Assembly: GCA_030141605.1 (NCBI GenBank)
Contig: JAQGDQ010000173.1
Coordinates: forward strand, 1-30,000
Direction of reading: 5' to 3'
Length of the DNA: 30,000 bases
Source of the DNA: Tubiluchus corallicola
Taxonomy: Eukaryota; Priapulida; Priapulimorpha; Priapulimorphida; Tubiluchidae
Made by a program: the position numbers and the translations under genes. Under the pieces are notes generated by a model. It was not told the DNA's origin. It worked only from the letters and a program-made list of their open reading frames with translations, and did no database searches. This document shows, one piece after another, positions 28,212 through 30,000 of the stretch (position 1 is the stretch's first letter; each line of letters starts with the position of its first letter).

Positions 28212-29103
28212 GGCACAATTAAATAAGTTTCCTATTGTTTCAAAGCACAGACCGAGTTTCCTATTATTATAGTTTATTGTAAGAAGCTCACTGGCGCAAT
28301 TAAACAAGTTTCCTATTGTTTCAAAGCACAGACCGAGTTTCCTATTATTATAGTTTATTGTAAGAAGCTCACTGGTGCAATTAAACAAGTTTCCTATTGT
28401 TTCAAAGTACAGACCGAGTTTACTATTATTATAGTTTATTCTAAGAAGCTCACTGGCGCAATTAAACAAGTTTCCTATTGTTTCAAAGCACAGACCGAGT
28501 TTCCTATTATTATAGTTTATTCTAAGAAGCTCACTGGCGCAATTAAACAAGTTTCCTATTGTTTCAAAGTACAGACCGAGTTTACTATTATTATAGTTTA
28601 TTCTAAGAAGCTCACTGGCGCAATTAAACAAGTTTCCTATTGTTTCAAAGCGCAGACCGAGTTTCCTATTATTATAGTTTATTCTAAGAAGCTCACTGGC
28701 GCAATTAAACAAGTTTCCTATTGTTTCAAAGCACAGACCGAGTTTCCCATTATTATAGTTTATTCTAAGAAGCTCACTGGCGCAATTAAACAAGTTTCCT
28801 ATTGTTTCAAAGCACAGACCGAGTTTCCCATTATTATAGTTTATTCTAAGAAGCTCACTGGCGCAATTAAACAAGTTTCCTATTGTTTCAAAGCACAGAC
28901 CGAGTTTCCTATTATTATAGTTTATTCTAAGAAGCTCACTGGCGCAATTAAACAAGTTTCCTATTGTTTCAAAGTACAGACCGAGTTTACTATTATTATA
29001 GTTTATTCTAAAAAGCTCACTGGCACAATTAAACAAGTTTCCTATTGTTTCAAAGCGCAGACCGAGTTTCCTATTATTATAGTTTATTCTAAGAAGCTCA
29101 CTA
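28212..29103 (-). repeat. Minisatellite, 11 units of exactly 81 bp
   Basis: The motif TTTCCTATTGTTTCAAAG recurs every 81 bp from 28228 to 29038. Only substitutions separate the units. Because 81 is a multiple of 3, one minus frame (28161-29036) stays open for 291 codons as a 27-residue repeat; its variants are nearly all amino-acid changing, so it is treated as non-coding. Confidence 0.96.
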
Positions 29104-29383
29104 CCTTCTCAGATTATTTCTTATTCTAAGGTTTCTAAGTTGTAATCTCAGATTCACTAAGTACCAGGATTAACAGCTCACAATCAGTTAATGGTAAATA
29201 GGTCAACTGACCCAATAGTCGTTCTAGTATTAATTTCCGTATTAAGCAGTGACCTGTTCGATAATCTTAATGAAAGCTGTCAAACTGAAGCTGGGTGAAA
29301 TATAGTAAGGATAATTATGGTGTTAGAATGCTCTGAATGAATGCTCAAAAGTAATCATGTAGAACACCAGCTTTAAATGAAAT
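29104..29383. other. Unassigned
   Basis: Sequence between the 81-bp satellite and the next LINE fragment; nothing recognised. Confidence 0.4.
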
Positions 29384-30000
29384 ATGCAAGGATACGCATT
29401 TCTCGAGGAGAATTATAAGAACGAAAAATTTTTAACATTGGGGCCCCAAAATCTGGCAGCCCTCAAATGTTGGCATTCTAATACATCTAAGCGTCAAAGG
29501 TCGTTAAAATATCTGGGATCAGTATTATGGAACTCCCTACCTGCTCATATAACTTCTTTACCTCTGTATTCACTAAATAAACAGTACACTAAGGCACTTC
29601 TTGAATCTTACAAATAAATCAATTTTTTGTCTATTAGATGTACATTCTTGTGGTAATTTTTGCTGAAAAACATTTTTTATAAGGTGCAAACTCACTTTCT
29701 GTAATGTCCAGTAATGAACATGCTTCTTATATTACAGGCAACACAGTCAGCAAAATGGACATAATGATTTCACTCAGAAATAATTGTGAGGTATTTTAAA
29801 TGAGTCGCTTAGTAGTTCATAAATTTGTCATGGTTTTTGGTTTTTGTTTTTTTTGCTGTTGTTGTATTTTTGTTTTTGTATTTCTGCACGTTTATGTATT
29901 TTTTTAATATAGTTGTGTCTGCTGTCATTAGCGTCTTTTTGTTTACTGTCTTTCAGAGAAGGGTGGTTGACTCGATAACCTTTGGTTTTTCGCCACCCTT
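29384..30000 (+). mobile_element. LINE (CR1/L2-like) C-terminal fragment and 3' UTR, runs to window edge
   Basis: 29384-29617 ends with RSLKYLGSVLWNSLPAHITS, then SLNKQYTKALLESYK and a stop, the usual end of CR1/L2 ORF2. The T-rich 3' UTR ends in a stem-loop with stem AAGGGTGG (29959-29966) and CCACCCTT (29993-30000). The LINE's upstream part is missing or unreadable. Confidence 0.75.

Noticed and set aside
24669-30000. Upstream MCU exons
   Set aside because: I looked for the N-terminal domain and targeting peptide on the minus strand and could not recognise them; they are probably beyond the window.

Overview
The window is animal (metazoan) nuclear DNA: AT-rich, intron-rich, with GT-AG splice sites, abundant non-LTR retrotransposon tails, hAT-like and piggyBac-like non-autonomous DNA transposons, a tRNA-derived SINE and several long minisatellites. 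Nothing bacterial or viral is seen. The two host genes are conserved across animals and do not identify the species; the transposon mix suggests an invertebrate, but that is inference. Two conserved genes converge, tail to tail. POLR3D (subunit RPC4 of RNA polymerase III) lies on the + strand from 1153 to 12618. I reconstruct nine coding exons by hand; phases match at every junction, giving 386 codons plus stop. MCU (pore subunit of the mitochondrial calcium uniporter) lies on the - strand. Its last three coding exons are at 24508-24668, 20322-20525 and 17789-18001, and its 5' exons are not recognised here. The genes share no pathway; their neighbourhood is probably incidental. Region by region: 1-2070 is a perfect 644-bp inverted repeat whose 782-bp loop holds a LINE 3' fragment and POLR3D exon 1. 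2801-4193 in intron 2 holds two nested hAT-like elements, each with a perfect 8-bp target duplication, the inner one carrying a long (GA)n tract. Introns 3 to 8 hold further hAT-like elements, LINE tails, a SINE, a piggyBac-like MITE, a 10 x 50-bp minisatellite, and a partial duplication of the exon-8 splice donor. 12619-17788, between the genes, holds a 19-unit 43-bp minisatellite, two DNA-transposon-like elements, and a compact E-box / DR1 / NRF1-like motif cluster. The MCU introns hold a 41-bp variant-repeat minisatellite, a second piggyBac-like MITE, a palindromic MITE, LINE tails and a compound GT/ATGT microsatellite. 24669-30000 is mostly LINE tails, TA microsatellites and an 11 x 81-bp minisatellite. 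The longest open reading frames in the window come from tandem repeats, not genes. All calls were made by eye; family names for transposons rest on termini, target duplications and protein motifs, and no database search was possible.
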